From: Actinomadura sp. 7K507
GTDB lineage: Bacteria > Actinomycetota > Actinomycetes > Streptosporangiales > Streptosporangiaceae
Assembly (NCBI RefSeq): GCF_004348425.1
Contig: NZ_SMKK01000026.1
Location: forward strand, 1 to 51,576
Length of the DNA: 51,576 nucleotides
Direction: 5' to 3'
Below the pieces are notes generated by a model that saw nothing but the letters and a program-made list of their open reading frames with translations, ran no database searches and was not told the origin of the DNA. This document shows, in pieces, positions 1-9,253 of the stretch. A program made the translations under genes and the position numbers. Each line of letters begins with the position of its first letter. The first letter of the stretch is position 1.

Positions 1-76
1 CCTTACGTCCGGTGGCCGGGCGCCCCTTGCCGGGGGTCGCCTCCGGCTCGTCCTCGTGGGGGGTCTCGTCGGACAC
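1..76 (-). CDS. N-terminus of an unidentified protein (partial)
   Basis: A GTG at 76-74 opens a frame that reads off the left window edge. It follows a purine-rich ribosome binding site (GGAAGAGGAG) at ideal distance. The visible 25 residues are acidic then basic (begin VSDETPHEDEPEA, end GRPATGRK), which looks like a disordered N-terminal tail. No domain is visible, so no function can be given. It lies downstream of the coiled-coil gene on the same strand but behind a strong hairpin, so it is probably a separate transcription unit. Confidence 0.55.
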   Translation of the reverse strand, partial: MSDETPHEDEPEATPGKGRPATGRK

Positions 77-161
77 GCCGCTCTCCTCTTCCGTCCTGCC
101 GTGGTCCAGCACGCGTGGCGCGGGCCGGGGCACCGGACCGCGCGCTACTGGATGAGACGAC

Positions 162-200
162 GGAAAGCCTAGAGGCGTTTCCGCCGCCTCTAGGCTTTCC
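162..200 (-). terminator. Strong hairpin terminator after the coiled-coil gene
   Basis: A perfect 16-bp inverted repeat (arms 162-177 and 185-200) with a 7-nt loop lies 37 bp beyond the stop codon of the FilP/Scy-like gene. There is no clear T tract, as is common in high-GC actinobacteria. It separates that gene from the next minus-strand gene starting at 76. Confidence 0.8.
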
Positions 201-236
201 CGTCACGTTCCGGCCGCCGTCAAGCGGCCGGCCGGT

Positions 237-1598
237 TCACTCCTGCCACCAGTCCTCGTCGTCCTCGTCGGACTTCTTGGACTGCGGAGCCTGCTTGGCG
301 GGCGCGGCCTTGCCCGCGGGCTGGGCGGCGGGCTGCTGCTGCCGGGGCTGCTCGGCCTGCTGCGCCGGAGCCTGCTGCTGCGCCGGGGCCTGCTTGGGCT
401 CGGCCGCCGGGATCGCGGCCGGCTCCGGCGCTGCGGCGAGCTCGTCGGCGCCCAGGTTGGGCGCGACGCCGCCGATCAGCTGGCGCAGCTGGTTGAGGTG
501 GCTGGTGATGCTGTCGCGCTGGCGGGTGAGCTCGTCGACCTGCCGCTGCGCCGCCGTCCGGACGCGGTCGGCCTCGGCCTTGGTCTCGGCGAGCAGCTGC
601 TCGGCCTGTGCCTTGGCCTCGGCGATGACGTTGTCGGAGTTCTTGCGGGCGTTGGCCATGAGCTGCTTGGCGTGCGAGTCGGCCTCGCGCCGGGTCTGCT
701 CGGCCTGCTGGGTGGCCTTGCCGGCCCGCTGCTCGGCGGACGCGGCGCGCTGCTCGGCCTCGGCGACGAGCTTCTGCGTGGCGGCCTGGGCGGCGCCGTG
801 GCGCTCGGCGTCCTGCCGGTCGGCCTCCTCGCGGCGGGCCGCGAGCTGGATCTCGAACTCGGCCTCGGCCTGGGCGCGCTGCGCCTCGCTCTCCTCCAGG
901 ATGCGCTGGGCCTGGGCCCGCATCTCGTCGGCCTGCCGCTTGGCGGTGGTGAGGATCTCGTCCCGCTCGCGCTTGGTGGACGCGCGCAGCTGCGCGACCT
1001 CGCGCTCGGTCGTGGTGCGCAGCTTGGCGATCTCACGCTCGGCGGCGGCGCGCTTCTCGGCGACCTCGTGGTCGGCGGTGGCGCGCAGCTTGGCGACCTC
1101 GCGCTCGGTCGTGGAGGTCAGCTCGTCGGCCTCGCGGCGGGAGGAGGTCCGCACCTCCTCGGCCTCCCGCTCGGCCGCGCCCCGCATGTCGTCGCCCTCG
1201 CGCTGGGCGTTGGCGCGCAACTCGGAGGCGTCGCTCTCGGCCGTGGCGCGCTGCTCGGCGGCGTCGACCTTGGCCGCGGCCTTGATCTCGTTCGCCTCGG
1301 AGCGGGCGGCCTGCACGAGCTCGGTGGCCTGCTCCTCGGCGAGCCTGAGCAACTGCTCGATGCGCGCGCCGAGACCGGAGTATGTGGGACGTTCCTGCTC
1401 CTGCAGCTGACGATGGGCGTCCGACAGCTCGCGCTGCATGGCCTGTGTCTGCTCGCGGGTCTGCCGGACCTCGTTGTCGAGCGATTTGATGTGCTCGTCG
1501 ACCTGGTGCCGGTCGTAGCCGCGAAGCACCACGTCGAATTCGCGCGGGGGCGTGTCTTCAAAGAAGTTGCTGAGCTGGGCGTCGATGTCGGACTGCAT
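237..1598 (-). CDS. FilP/Scy-type coiled-coil cytoskeletal protein with DivIVA-like N-terminus
   Basis: About 453 residues. The N-terminus (about residues 20-40, FDVVLRGYDRHQVDEHI) is the DivIVA/cellulose-binding-protein-like signature of the Streptomyces polarity proteins Scy and FilP. Residues about 87-240 are 14 uninterrupted 11-residue repeats (hendecads). Coiled coil continues to about 385, followed by a Gln/Ala/Pro-rich tail ending in an acidic DDEDWWQE. The neighbouring mce and thiolase genes match the arrangement around scy/filP in Streptomyces coelicolor, which supports a role as an intermediate-filament-like scaffold for polar growth. I chose ATG 1598 because AGGA lies 9 nt upstream. 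A TTG at 1607 would add three residues. The length is nearer to FilP than to the far longer Scy. Confidence 0.85.
   Translation of the reverse strand: MQSDIDAQLSNFFEDTPPREFDVVLRGYDRHQVDEHIKSLDNEVRQTREQTQAMQRELSDAHRQLQEQERPTYSGLGARIEQLLRLAEEQATELVQAARSEANEIKAAAKVDAAEQRATAESDASELRANAQREGDDMRGAAEREAEEVRTSSRREADELTSTTEREVAKLRATADHEVAEKRAAAEREIAKLRTTTEREVAQLRASTKRERDEILTTAKRQADEMRAQAQRILEESEAQRAQAEAEFEIQLAARREEADRQDAERHGAAQAATQKLVAEAEQRAASAEQRAGKATQQAEQTRREADSHAKQLMANARKNSDNVIAEAKAQAEQLLAETKAEADRVRTAAQRQVDELTRQRDSITSHLNQLRQLIGGVAPNLGADELAAAPEPAAIPAAEPKQAPAQQQAPAQQAEQPRQQQPAAQPAGKAAPAKQAPQSKKSDEDDEDWWQE
879..1340 (-). repeat. Fourteen tandem 33-bp units encoding hendecad repeats
   Basis: The encoded protein reads as consecutive 11-residue blocks such as TEREVAKLRAT, ADHEVAEKRAA, AEREIAKLRTT and TEREVAQLRAS without any phase break for 14 units. 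The DNA repeats are diverged, so this is a protein-level periodicity. Hendecads give a straighter, nearly untwisted coiled coil than heptads. Confidence 0.85.
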
Positions 1599-1607
1599 GT
1601 GGCTCAA

Positions 1608-1940
1608 TCCTGATGTGACGGAGGCTACGGGTAGTTCCGGGGACCGGTTGATCGCCTGGCATGACGGGCGCAGTGCCCCAGACCTCTTCCGGCGAATGAA
1701 GCGTACTCCGGACGCTGCCGTGTTGGGGGCTCATCTTGACGCGCTGCGTGTTTTGTCCCTTTTGTGAACTCGCACGCCGTGCCGGTTGCCGCCCAGGTAC
1801 GGGCACCACAAATGCACCAGATGTGTCGGAACGGTCACACAGCGGGAGTCGGTGCCCCACCGTCCGTGATGGTGATATCGAACACGTCACGATCCGGTCG
1901 CGCCCCTGTGGCGGCGCAACCTGAAGATCATGCGGGTCGT
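1608..1940. other. Intergenic region between the coiled-coil gene and mce
   Basis: A 333-bp gap between two minus-strand genes. No coding frame has a plausible start or family signature. It carries the likely promoter of the coiled-coil gene near 1622-1627 (-10 TAGCCT on the minus strand). No terminator hairpin is evident for mce. Confidence 0.6.
1622..1627 (-). promoter_or_regulatory. Candidate -10 box of the coiled-coil gene
   Basis: On the minus strand TAGCCT fits the actinobacterial TANNNT -10 consensus. It lies 24 nt before the ATG at 1598, with AGGA between. No convincing -35 is visible. Confidence 0.45.
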
Positions 1941-2363
1941 TCAGCGCTTCTGCACGAGCTCGGTGAGGACGCCGTGGCAGTCCTTGGGGTGCAAAAAGTT
2001 GATCAAGGATCCCATGGACCCGTTGCGCGGCGCGTCGTACAGCACCCGCACGCCCTTGCCCGCGATGCCGGCCGCCTCGTCCTCGACCGTCCCGTCCGTC
2101 CCGAACGCGATGTGGTGGACGCCCTCCCCGTTCTTCTCCATCCATTTCGCGACCGCCGAGTCGTCCCGGATCGGCTCGATCAGCTGCAGGTAGCTCGCCG
2201 CCCCGTCCCCGGTGTCGTTGATCTTGAGCATGCACTCGCGGACGCCCTGCTCCTCGTTCACCTCGAAGTGCGCGTCGGTGAAGCCGTACGTCGCCTTGTA
2301 GAACTCGACGGTGGCGTCCAGGTCGCGGCAGGCGATGCCGATGTGGTCGATACGGGTCAGCAT
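1941..2363 (-). CDS. mce: Methylmalonyl-CoA epimerase
   Basis: 140 residues, the normal length of this vicinal-oxygen-chelate enzyme, which interconverts (2R)- and (2S)-methylmalonyl-CoA in propionate and ethylmalonyl-CoA metabolism. Expected metal ligands are visible: His7 in DHIGIA, Gln in SYLQLIEP, His in GVHHIAF and the C-terminal Glu in VLTELVQ. The ATG at 2363 has an AGGAG ribosome binding site 7 nt upstream; longer frames through the divergent thiolase region are spurious. It is divergent from the thiolase gene with about 118 bp between starts, probably a shared control region. Confidence 0.95.
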   Translation of the reverse strand: MLTRIDHIGIACRDLDATVEFYKATYGFTDAHFEVNEEQGVRECMLKINDTGDGAASYLQLIEPIRDDSAVAKWMEKNGEGVHHIAFGTDGTVEDEAAGIAGKGVRVLYDAPRNGSMGSLINFLHPKDCHGVLTELVQKR

Positions 2364-2481
2364 GGGCTTTCTCCTACTCGGGCGGCACTCGGGCGGCGAG
2401 GCCGGGGGCGAGCGAAACCGGACAATGTTCTCCTGGGTATGGTGGCAAACGTCGCCGCAGCACCATCCTGGAGGCCCCCTC

Positions 2482-3678
2482 ATGACCACGTCCGTGATCG
2501 TCGCCGGAGCGCGCACCCCCGTCGGGCGCCTGATGGGATCGCTCAAGGACTTCTCCGCGGCCGACCTCGGGGCGCACGCGGTCAAGGCGGCGCTGGAGCG
2601 GGCGGGCGTGCGCGGCGACCAGGTGCAGTACGTGATCCTCGGCCAGGTGCTGCAGGCGGGCGCGGGCCAGATCCCGTCCCGGCAGGCGGCGGTCAAGGCG
2701 GGCATCCCGATGAACGTCCCGTCGATCACGATCAACAAGGTGTGCCTGTCCGGGCTGGACGCGATCGCGCTCGCCGACCAGCTGATCAGGGCCGGCGAGT
2801 TCGACATCGTCGTGGCGGGCGGCATGGAGTCGATGACCCAGGCCCCGCACCTGCTGCCGAAGTCGCGCGGCGGCTACAAGTACGGATCCGTCGAGGTCCT
2901 CGACCACATGGCCTACGACGCGCTGACGGACGCGTTCGACGGAATCGCCATGGGCGAGTCGACCGAGCACCACAACGCGAAGCTGGACATCTCCCGCGAG
3001 GAGCAGGACGAGTTCTCCGCCCGCTCCCACCAGCGCGCCGCCGAGGCCATCAAGAACGGCATGTTCGACGACGAGATCGCCCCCGTCGAGATCCCGCAGC
3101 GCCGCGGCGAGCCGGTCGTCTTCTCGGCCGACGAGGGCGTCCGCGGCGACACCACGGCCGAGTCCCTCGCCAAGCTGCGCCCCGCGTTCAGCAAGGACGG
3201 GACGATCACCGCCGGCTCGTCCTCGCAGATCTCCGACGGCGCCGCGGCCGTCGTGGTGATGTCCAAGGCCAAGGCCGAGGAGCTCGGCCTCACCTGGCTC
3301 GCCGAGATCGGCGCGCACGGCAACGTCGCCGGCCCGGACAACTCGCTGCAGTCCCAGCCGTCCAACGCGATCAAGCACGCCCTCGGCAAGGAGAACCTGA
3401 GCGTCGGCGACCTCGACCTCATCGAGATCAACGAGGCGTTCGCCTCCGTCGGCATCCAGTCGATGCGCGACCTCGGCGTCGGACCCGAGAAGGTCAACGT
3501 CAACGGCGGCGCCATCGCGGTCGGCCACCCGGTCGGCATGTCGGGCGCCCGTATCGTCCTCCACCTGGCCTACGAGCTGAAGCGCCGCGGCGGCGGCCTC
3601 GGCGCCGCCGCCCTCTGCGGCGGCGGCGGCCAGGGTGACGGGCTGCTCATCAGAGTCCCGCCCCGACCCCAGGCCTAG
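2482..3678 (+). CDS. atoB: Acetyl-CoA C-acetyltransferase (thiolase)
   Basis: 398 residues, a full-length thiolase. It condenses two acetyl-CoA to acetoacetyl-CoA or runs the reverse reaction. Nucleophilic Cys88 lies in NKVCLSGL, the NEAFA motif is near residue 315, the catalytic His lies in GHPVGMSG near 350, and the second Cys in CGGGGQG near 380. The ATG at 2482 follows GGAGG with good spacing. With mce next to it, it probably serves short-chain acyl-CoA metabolism. An A-T-rich stretch with TATGGT at 2438-2443 may be its -10. Confidence 0.95.
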   Translation: MTTSVIVAGARTPVGRLMGSLKDFSAADLGAHAVKAALERAGVRGDQVQYVILGQVLQAGAGQIPSRQAAVKAGIPMNVPSITINKVCLSGLDAIALADQLIRAGEFDIVVAGGMESMTQAPHLLPKSRGGYKYGSVEVLDHMAYDALTDAFDGIAMGESTEHHNAKLDISREEQDEFSARSHQRAAEAIKNGMFDDEIAPVEIPQRRGEPVVFSADEGVRGDTTAESLAKLRPAFSKDGTITAGSSSQISDGAAAVVVMSKAKAEELGLTWLAEIGAHGNVAGPDNSLQSQPSNAIKHALGKENLSVGDLDLIEINEAFASVGIQSMRDLGVGPEKVNVNGGAIAVGHPVGMSGARIVLHLAYELKRRGGGLGAAALCGGGGQGDGLLIRVPPRPQA

Positions 3679-3879
3679 CGTTTCCCTGGCACCAGCCCGC
3701 CGCCGCAACCCCGCAACAACCTGAACAGTCGCGATCGCGTCCGAAGGCAGGTTGCGAGCGAAGCGAGAAACCTGATCGCGCAGCGAGCCCCCAGGGCGAG
3801 CCGGAGCGATGCAGTGATCGCACGCAGTGCCCGCCGAAGGAAGGGCCCCCAGGGCCCGACCGCCAAGGGAACTGCAATA
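3679..3879. other. Non-coding stretch before the HEAT pseudogene
   Basis: About 200 bp with no supported gene. It has short repetitive GAGCG/GCGAG-rich words and GGGCCC palindromes (AGGGCCCCCAGGGCCC near 3843-3858). No terminator with a T tract and no clear promoter is visible. The 5' end of the decayed HEAT gene may originally have extended into it. Confidence 0.4.
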
Positions 3880-5477
3880 AAGAGGACGCGGCGGCCGACC
3901 TGTACCACCCTCTCTGCGAGCATCATTCGCCGTCCGCGGCCGCTTCGGTGCTGCCGTTCCTGGTCGAGGCGATCTCGGATACGCGCCTCTCGACACGGAT
4001 GGATCTGACGACACGCTCCGGGAGGTCGCGGCCCTGGACGGGCTGCCCGCCCGGTGGACCCGGGCGTGGACGAAGGCGACCCCGGATCTGCTGCGGCTGC
4101 TGGACGACGCCGACCGCTACGTCCGCGAAGACGTTCTCGGCGCGCTCGCGGTGTCTCCGGACGAGGACGGCCGGGTCTCCGGGAGCTGCGCGGGCGGTGG
4201 GAGGCGGCCGCCGACGACGGCGAGGACGGGCTGTCCAGGATCGATCTCGCCATGTCGATCGTCGAGCTGGACGAGCCCGCGCCGGACGACGTCGTCCGGC
4301 GGTGGCTGACCGGCCAACTCGCTTCCGCGGACCCCGAGCGCAGGCTGAGCGCGGCGGCGGCCGTTCTGGTCACCGAACCGGGCTCCGCCCGTGCCCAGGA
4401 GGAGATGGCCGAGGCCGTCCGGCGGGGCGATCTGCTTCCGTGGGAGCGCGAGGAGTGGATGGATCGGCGCCCCGCGTCCGTGACGGACTGGGCGCTGTCG
4501 CGGGGCCGGTGACCGGCGCTGCGTCCCCCATCTGCGCTCCTGGCTCGACGGCAGCGGCCGTACGGGCTTCGACGAGTTCGGAGCCGGCGGGCACGCGCGG
4601 TTCTACATGCTCCACATGCCGTTCCTGCACGAGGTACTGGAGACGGCGCGGCCCTTCACGGACGAGTTGCTGCCCGCGGTCCGCGCGCGGCTCCGGTCGT
4701 CGTCCGATTACGGGTGGTGCCGGGAGATGGCTCAGATCCTGGAGTCGTGGGGGGAGGACGCCGCGCCGGCGGTGCCCGAGCTGGTCGAGCTGCTGCCCAC
4801 TGACGCCGGGCAGTGGGCCTCGCGCGCGCTCGCGGAGATGGGCCCCGCGGCGGCCGAGGCCGCCCCGGCTGCTCCGGCGCGCGTCCGAGGGCAAGAGCAA
4901 GCGCGGACGGCTTTCCCGGGCGGTCGGCCGGTTCCGGCGCGCGCGGCTGTTCCTGCCGTCGGAATCGTCCAGGCCGGGGCTCGATCGAAGCGCCGCCTTG
5001 GTGGCCGCTCGGGCGTACTGGCGCGTGACCGGCGACGACGAGTCACCGGCCCGGCTGCTGGCCCGTTCCCTGGACGACGGCAACGAGTACGTCGCACTCC
5101 AGGTTCTCGGTGACATCGGGTCACCGGCGCCCGGTTGCGCCGGCCGGGTACGGGAGTTCGTCCAGGACGACGACGAGCACAAGCGCATCTACGCCGCGCG
5201 TGCGTACTCCCGCATGACCGGTGACACCGATGTGGCGCTCCGCGTCTTCACCGAGGCGCTGCGTCCGATCGCCGACGCCGAACTCGTCCCCCCGGTGAAG
5301 TGGGTCGCCAAGTTCATCGGCGAGATGGGGCCGCCCGCGGTCGAGACCATTCCCTTCATGCATGAGGCGCTGGACCTCGACCTGAGGCTCAACTCGTTCG
5401 GGGGCTGGCGCTCCATCGATTCCGACCAGCGCGACAGGTGTCTCCTGGCCGACGCCATAGAGGCGGTCACCACCTGA
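3880..5477 (+). pseudogene. HEAT-repeat protein, broken by four frame changes
   Basis: Protein-like sequence can be followed continuously only by switching frame. It begins with EDAADLYHPLCEHHSPSAAA and VLPFLVEAISD (codons starting at 3882), moves at about 4006 to DDTLREVAALDGLPARW, at about 4175 to LRELRGRWEAAADDGED, at about 4512 to DRRCVPHLRSWLDG, and at about 4872 to LLRRASEGKSKRG, which runs to the stop at 5475. Joined, it makes a roughly 530-residue helical-repeat protein like the actinobacterial HEAT/ARM proteins. The last 200 residues (ALVAARAYWRVTGDDES, AARAYSRMTGD) are clean. No start codon with a ribosome binding site is visible, so the 5' end is lost too. Sequencing error is possible but four events argue for decay. 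Confidence 0.8.
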
Positions 5478-5611
5478 TTTGCCTGGTGTCCGGTAAGCCG
5501 GGGGTGGGGCTGGCACCAGGGCCAGGTCTCCCGGTCGCCTCATCGTTCCCGGGCGTTCGCCGTTCCTAGTCTCGACGCACCGCAAGTGAACGGTGACGCC
5601 GAGGAGGAACG

Positions 5612-6823
5612 ATGAGTCCGGGTGCCCCGAACGAGATGACGAACCACCGCGCTCTAGCCGGCAGGGCGGCGGTAGCGGTGACCGGAGCGATCGCTCTCCT
5701 GGCGGGGACGGCGATGACCGCGGCTCCGGCCGCCGCGGGGACGGGTGAGCGGTTGCGCCACGACGTCCGGGAGATCGAACGCCTCGGGGTCACCGGTGTG
5801 GTCGCGGAGGTGCGCACACCGGACGGGCGGTTCACGGCGCGGGCCGGGGTCGCCGACCGGCGGACCGGCCGTCCCGCGCAGCCGGGTGACCATTTCCGCG
5901 CCGCCAGCGTCACCAAGACGTATGTGGCCACCGTGGTGCTGCAGCTTGTCGGCGAGGGCCGGCTGAGCCTGGACGACACCGTGGACGAATGGCTGCCGGG
6001 GCTCGTCCGGGGCAACGGAAACGACGGGCGCCGGATCACGATCCGCCACCTGCTCCAGCACACCAGCGGCCTCCATGACTATCTGTCGGAGATCCCGCTG
6101 CAGCGGAGCGCCGAGGACTACCGCGAGCATCGTTTCGACCGGTACACGCCCGACCGGCTGGTGGCCTTGGCCCTGAAGCACGAGCCCGGCTTCCAGCCCG
6201 GTGAGACCAACCCCGACGGGACGCCGAAGTGGAGTTACTCCAACACGGGCTACGCCCTGCTAGGCATGATCATCGAGAAGGCGTCCGGCAAGGACTGGAG
6301 GGTGCAGGTCCGCGACCGCGTCATCCGGCCGCTCCGGCTCCACGGCACCCACACTCCGGGACACCGCGCCACGCTGCCCCGTCCCTTCCTCCGCGGCTAC
6401 CGGCAGTACGAGGAGGGTGCGCCGCCGACCGACGTGACCCTGCTCGACCCCAGCGTGGCCGGCGCCTCCGGTGGCATGATCACGACCGTGTCGGACGACA
6501 ACCGGTTCTTCCGCGCGCTGATCGGGGGACGGCTGGTCCCGCGGGTGCTGCTCGCCGAGATGCAGCGCACCGTGCCGACCGGCTGGGACGGCGCCTACCA
6601 GGGATCCCGGTACGGGCTGGGCCTGTTCTGGTTCCCGCTGCGCTGCGACCGGGCGGGGTACTGGGCCCACGGCGGCGACATGCTCGGTCACATGGTTCGC
6701 GAAGGCGTCCGGGCGGACGGTGGCCGCAGCGTCAGCGTCGCGATGTCGACCCAGCTCACCGGCGGAGGGGGAGAGAGGCTGAACACGGCCGCCGCGGAGG
6801 CGGTCGAGAACGCGCTCTGCTGA
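5612..6823 (+). CDS. Secreted serine hydrolase (class C beta-lactamase / D,D-peptidase fold)
   Basis: 403 residues. A basic start and hydrophobic segment (about 15-40, ending APAAAG) form a signal peptide. The penicillin-recognising fold is clear: Ser99-Val-Thr-Lys102 (SxxK), Tyr209-Ser-Asn211 (YxN) and His353-Gly-Gly355 (KTG equivalent). Family members include D-alanyl-D-alanine carboxypeptidases and esterases, so substrate cannot be fixed. GAGGAGG lies just upstream of the ATG at 5612. The gene stands alone and ends 7 bp before a convergent DUF4230 gene. Confidence 0.92.
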   Translation: MSPGAPNEMTNHRALAGRAAVAVTGAIALLAGTAMTAAPAAAGTGERLRHDVREIERLGVTGVVAEVRTPDGRFTARAGVADRRTGRPAQPGDHFRAASVTKTYVATVVLQLVGEGRLSLDDTVDEWLPGLVRGNGNDGRRITIRHLLQHTSGLHDYLSEIPLQRSAEDYREHRFDRYTPDRLVALALKHEPGFQPGETNPDGTPKWSYSNTGYALLGMIIEKASGKDWRVQVRDRVIRPLRLHGTHTPGHRATLPRPFLRGYRQYEEGAPPTDVTLLDPSVAGASGGMITTVSDDNRFFRALIGGRLVPRVLLAEMQRTVPTGWDGAYQGSRYGLGLFWFPLRCDRAGYWAHGGDMLGHMVREGVRADGGRSVSVAMSTQLTGGGGERLNTAAAEAVENALC

Positions 6824-6830
6824 GGTCCGC

Positions 6831-7514
6831 TCACCGGGAGGTTGGGGTGATGGTGACCGTGGTGAAGCCCAGGGCCTTGAGCATGTTCTCCAGCATCGTC
6901 TTGGTGTTGGCGTCGGCGCGCTGCTTCAGGCCGCTCTGGGCGGCGGCCGTCTGGATCTTCTGCGACGCCAGGACGTAGAGCTGCTGCTGGTTACCCGGGT
7001 TGCTGCTGAAGAAGTCGCCGAAGCGGTCGATCAGGCCGCGCTCGGTGGCGTGGACGTAGCTGTGCTTCGGATCGAGGTTGGTCTTCTCCAGCTGGGCGGG
7101 CGGCAGCTTGATGGTCGCGGCCGTCCGGTCGGAGTTCACCTCGACGGCACCCGAGCCCAGCTTCGAGAAGTCCACATAGGCGTCGACGGAGCCGTTGCCG
7201 ACGAACAGGGTGCGCCTGCCGCGCAGCGACTCCGGCAGGAACTTGGCGTCCTTCTCCAGGTCCACGACGACCTGGAAGTTGCCGCGCGCCGCCTCGTAGC
7301 GGTGCATGTCGCGGATCGACTTCAGCAGGACGGGCCCGCTGCGGTCCTTGGTCTCCACGCCGAACGGGTTCAGCCATCCGGGCAGGCCGCGCAGTGTCTG
7401 CTGGGCCACCAGCACGACCGCGACGGTCGCGACGATGAGCAGGACGGGGGTGAGCAGGCCGCGCCACCGGGCGCGGGGCGCGTCGTTCTTCGGGCGAGCC
7501 ATGTAGCGGGACAT
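6831..7514 (-). CDS. DUF4230 membrane-anchored protein
   Basis: 227 residues. A charged N-terminus is followed by one transmembrane helix (about 19-41) and then an extracytoplasmic DUF4230 domain (KDRSGPVLLKSIRDMHRYEAARGNFQVVVDLEK and following). The family has no established biochemical function. The gene is convergent with the serine hydrolase (7 bp apart), and no partner gene is evident. Confidence 0.85.
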   Translation of the reverse strand: MSRYMARPKNDAPRARWRGLLTPVLLIVATVAVVLVAQQTLRGLPGWLNPFGVETKDRSGPVLLKSIRDMHRYEAARGNFQVVVDLEKDAKFLPESLRGRRTLFVGNGSVDAYVDFSKLGSGAVEVNSDRTAATIKLPPAQLEKTNLDPKHSYVHATERGLIDRFGDFFSSNPGNQQQLYVLASQKIQTAAAQSGLKQRADANTKTMLENMLKALGFTTVTITPTSR

Positions 7515-7624
7515 TCCCGGCAGGATCGCCCCGTACCTGACGCGCGGGTTAGGTCGATGTGAGTGAAGCCATAGCGCGGGGTGAAACCCCAGGCGGAGGC
7601 CGGTGCGTTGGAACCGGCGTGGAC

Positions 7625-7927
7625 ATGATTCGTGTTTTCCGCCTGGTCTCCATCGCCGAGGCGACGTCGTTCCTGTTGCTGCTCCTGGTCGCGATGCCGC
7701 TGAAGTACGGGGCGGACGCGGAGGCGGGGGTGCAGCTGATGGGCCCGATTCACGGATTCCTGTTCGTGGTCTACGTCGCGATGGTCTTCCTCGTCCGCCA
7801 GGCGCTCCGCTGGGACATCAAGCGCACGGTCCTGGCCCTGGGCGCGGCCGTGCTCCCGGTCGCCCCCTTCTTCGTCGAGCGCCACTGGACGACGCCCGCC
7901 GAAACGCCCGCCTCAAGCGCCGTCTGA
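7625..7927 (+). CDS. DUF3817 small integral membrane protein
   Basis: About 100 residues with three hydrophobic helices (VSIAEATSFLLLLLVAMPLKY, GPIHGFLFVVYVAMVFLV, TVLALGAAVLPVAPFFV). This is the DUF3817 pattern, with the typical MRIRVFRLVSIAEA-like beginning. Function unknown. ATG 7625 fits the family N-terminus; GTG 7619 is an alternative. Its 3' end overlaps the convergent permease gene by 15 bp. Confidence 0.85.
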   Translation: MIRVFRLVSIAEATSFLLLLLVAMPLKYGADAEAGVQLMGPIHGFLFVVYVAMVFLVRQALRWDIKRTVLALGAAVLPVAPFFVERHWTTPAETPASSAV

Positions 7928-9253
7928 GCCGCGCGCCGACCGGCCGTTCACCCGTTCCGCGCGCTTCGAGGCCCGTTCCGCGTGCTTGGAGGTGCGGCGG
8001 GACTTGCTCGTCTGGAAGTTCGCGGGGCCGAGTGCGCACGAGTGGTATTCGGTGAAGTTGAGCCGTAGCCAGGCGCGGCGCCGGGCCTCGCTCCATGATG
8101 CGAACGTGCGTGCCGCGCGGGTGTCGGCGATGGCGGGCGGGTCGTCGCCGAGGAGCCACGCGTCGACCAGCGCGCGGTAGCCGTCCGGGGATTCCGGTGA
8201 CGCCGCGCATGTGCCGGCGTCTCTGAGGCTCCGGGTGATCTGCCGGATGGCCCGCGCCGCGTACCCGGGAGAGAGGTCCTCGTCGAGGTGGACGGTGGCG
8301 ACGCCGTCCGCCACCGTGGCGGGTGTCCACGCCGGGCGCTGTTCCACCCTCGCGAACGCGCCGGGCGTGTCGTCGAGGCGGGCGGCGAGGGGAGTGGCCA
8401 CCGCAGTCAGCCGGGTGAGCGCGTCGCTATGGGCAGGATGGACGCACACGGTCAGCGGCCATTCCCGGCACACCGGCTCCGCCGACACGGGCGCGACCGT
8501 CCCGCCGGAGCCGTGCAGGCCGAGCGTGGCGGCGGACGTCGCGGCGAGCGCCACCAGCAGGGGCAGGACGAGCAGGAACCGCCGCGTCGCCCACATCACG
8601 TAGCCGAGGATCAGCGCGGTGATCAGCCCGGCCGTCCAGGTGGCCTGGTGGACGAGGACCTGGGGGCGCAGGGTGGTGAACGGGGCGACCGGGTCGAGCG
8701 CCGCCGGGGGAAGCAGGCTCCACCACGACATGCCGGGGACGCGCAGCCCTGCCCACAGCGACGTGACGGCGAGGACCAGGGCGGCGGTGGCGCGGTGCGG
8801 GACGGCGCGTCCCGCCAGGTAACCGGCGATGACGTGCAGGATGAGCGACCCCGCGCCGGCGGCCACGCCGATCGGGTGGAGATGCCCGGCCCCGCCCTGC
8901 GCGAGGGTGACGGCGACGGCCACGGCCGTGATCGTGACGTAGGAGACCAGCGCGGCGGCGGACAGCAGCAGCAGGTCGAAGAGCACACCGGTGGCGGGGG
9001 AGCGTGCCGTGAGGTCGCGCAGATAGTCGAGCGGACGTTCCCGTACGGCGCTCCACGCGGCCAGTCCCGCGGCGACGGGCCCCATGAGGCGGACCGAGTT
9101 GACCAGGGCGACGACGGTGTTGTCCCAGTAGGCGACCGACGGGTACAGCGACAGCACGGCCGCCGCCGTCCCGACCACTGTGAGGACCGGCACCGCGACC
9201 AGCAGTGCCGTGCGGCGGGCGTCCAGCCGGAGCACCCGCCCCAGGTCAGACAC
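7913..9253 (-). CDS. ABC-type transporter membrane subunit with soluble C-terminal domain
   Basis: 446 residues, GTG start. About six transmembrane helices fill residues 15-240 (for example ALLVAVPVLTVVGTAAAVLSL and LLLLSAAALVSYVTITAVAVAV), like ABC-2 permeases. A cysteine-containing soluble region (about 265-410) follows, then a very basic tail (TSKSRRTSKHAERASKRAER). The start overlaps the end of the ATPase gene by 8 bp, so the two are translationally coupled. Export is likely, substrate unknown. No regulator is adjacent. Confidence 0.8.
   Translation of the reverse strand: MSDLGRVLRLDARRTALLVAVPVLTVVGTAAAVLSLYPSVAYWDNTVVALVNSVRLMGPVAAGLAAWSAVRERPLDYLRDLTARSPATGVLFDLLLLSAAALVSYVTITAVAVAVTLAQGGAGHLHPIGVAAGAGSLILHVIAGYLAGRAVPHRATAALVLAVTSLWAGLRVPGMSWWSLLPPAALDPVAPFTTLRPQVLVHQATWTAGLITALILGYVMWATRRFLLVLPLLVALAATSAATLGLHGSGGTVAPVSAEPVCREWPLTVCVHPAHSDALTRLTAVATPLAARLDDTPGAFARVEQRPAWTPATVADGVATVHLDEDLSPGYAARAIRQITRSLRDAGTCAASPESPDGYRALVDAWLLGDDPPAIADTRAARTFASWSEARRRAWLRLNFTEYHSCALGPANFQTSKSRRTSKHAERASKRAERVNGRSARGSDGA

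Noticed and set aside
115..1613. Long plus-strand frames opposite the coiled-coil gene
   Set aside because: They are antisense shadows of a repetitive GC-rich gene, full of low-complexity Ser/Arg/Leu, with no start signals or domains.
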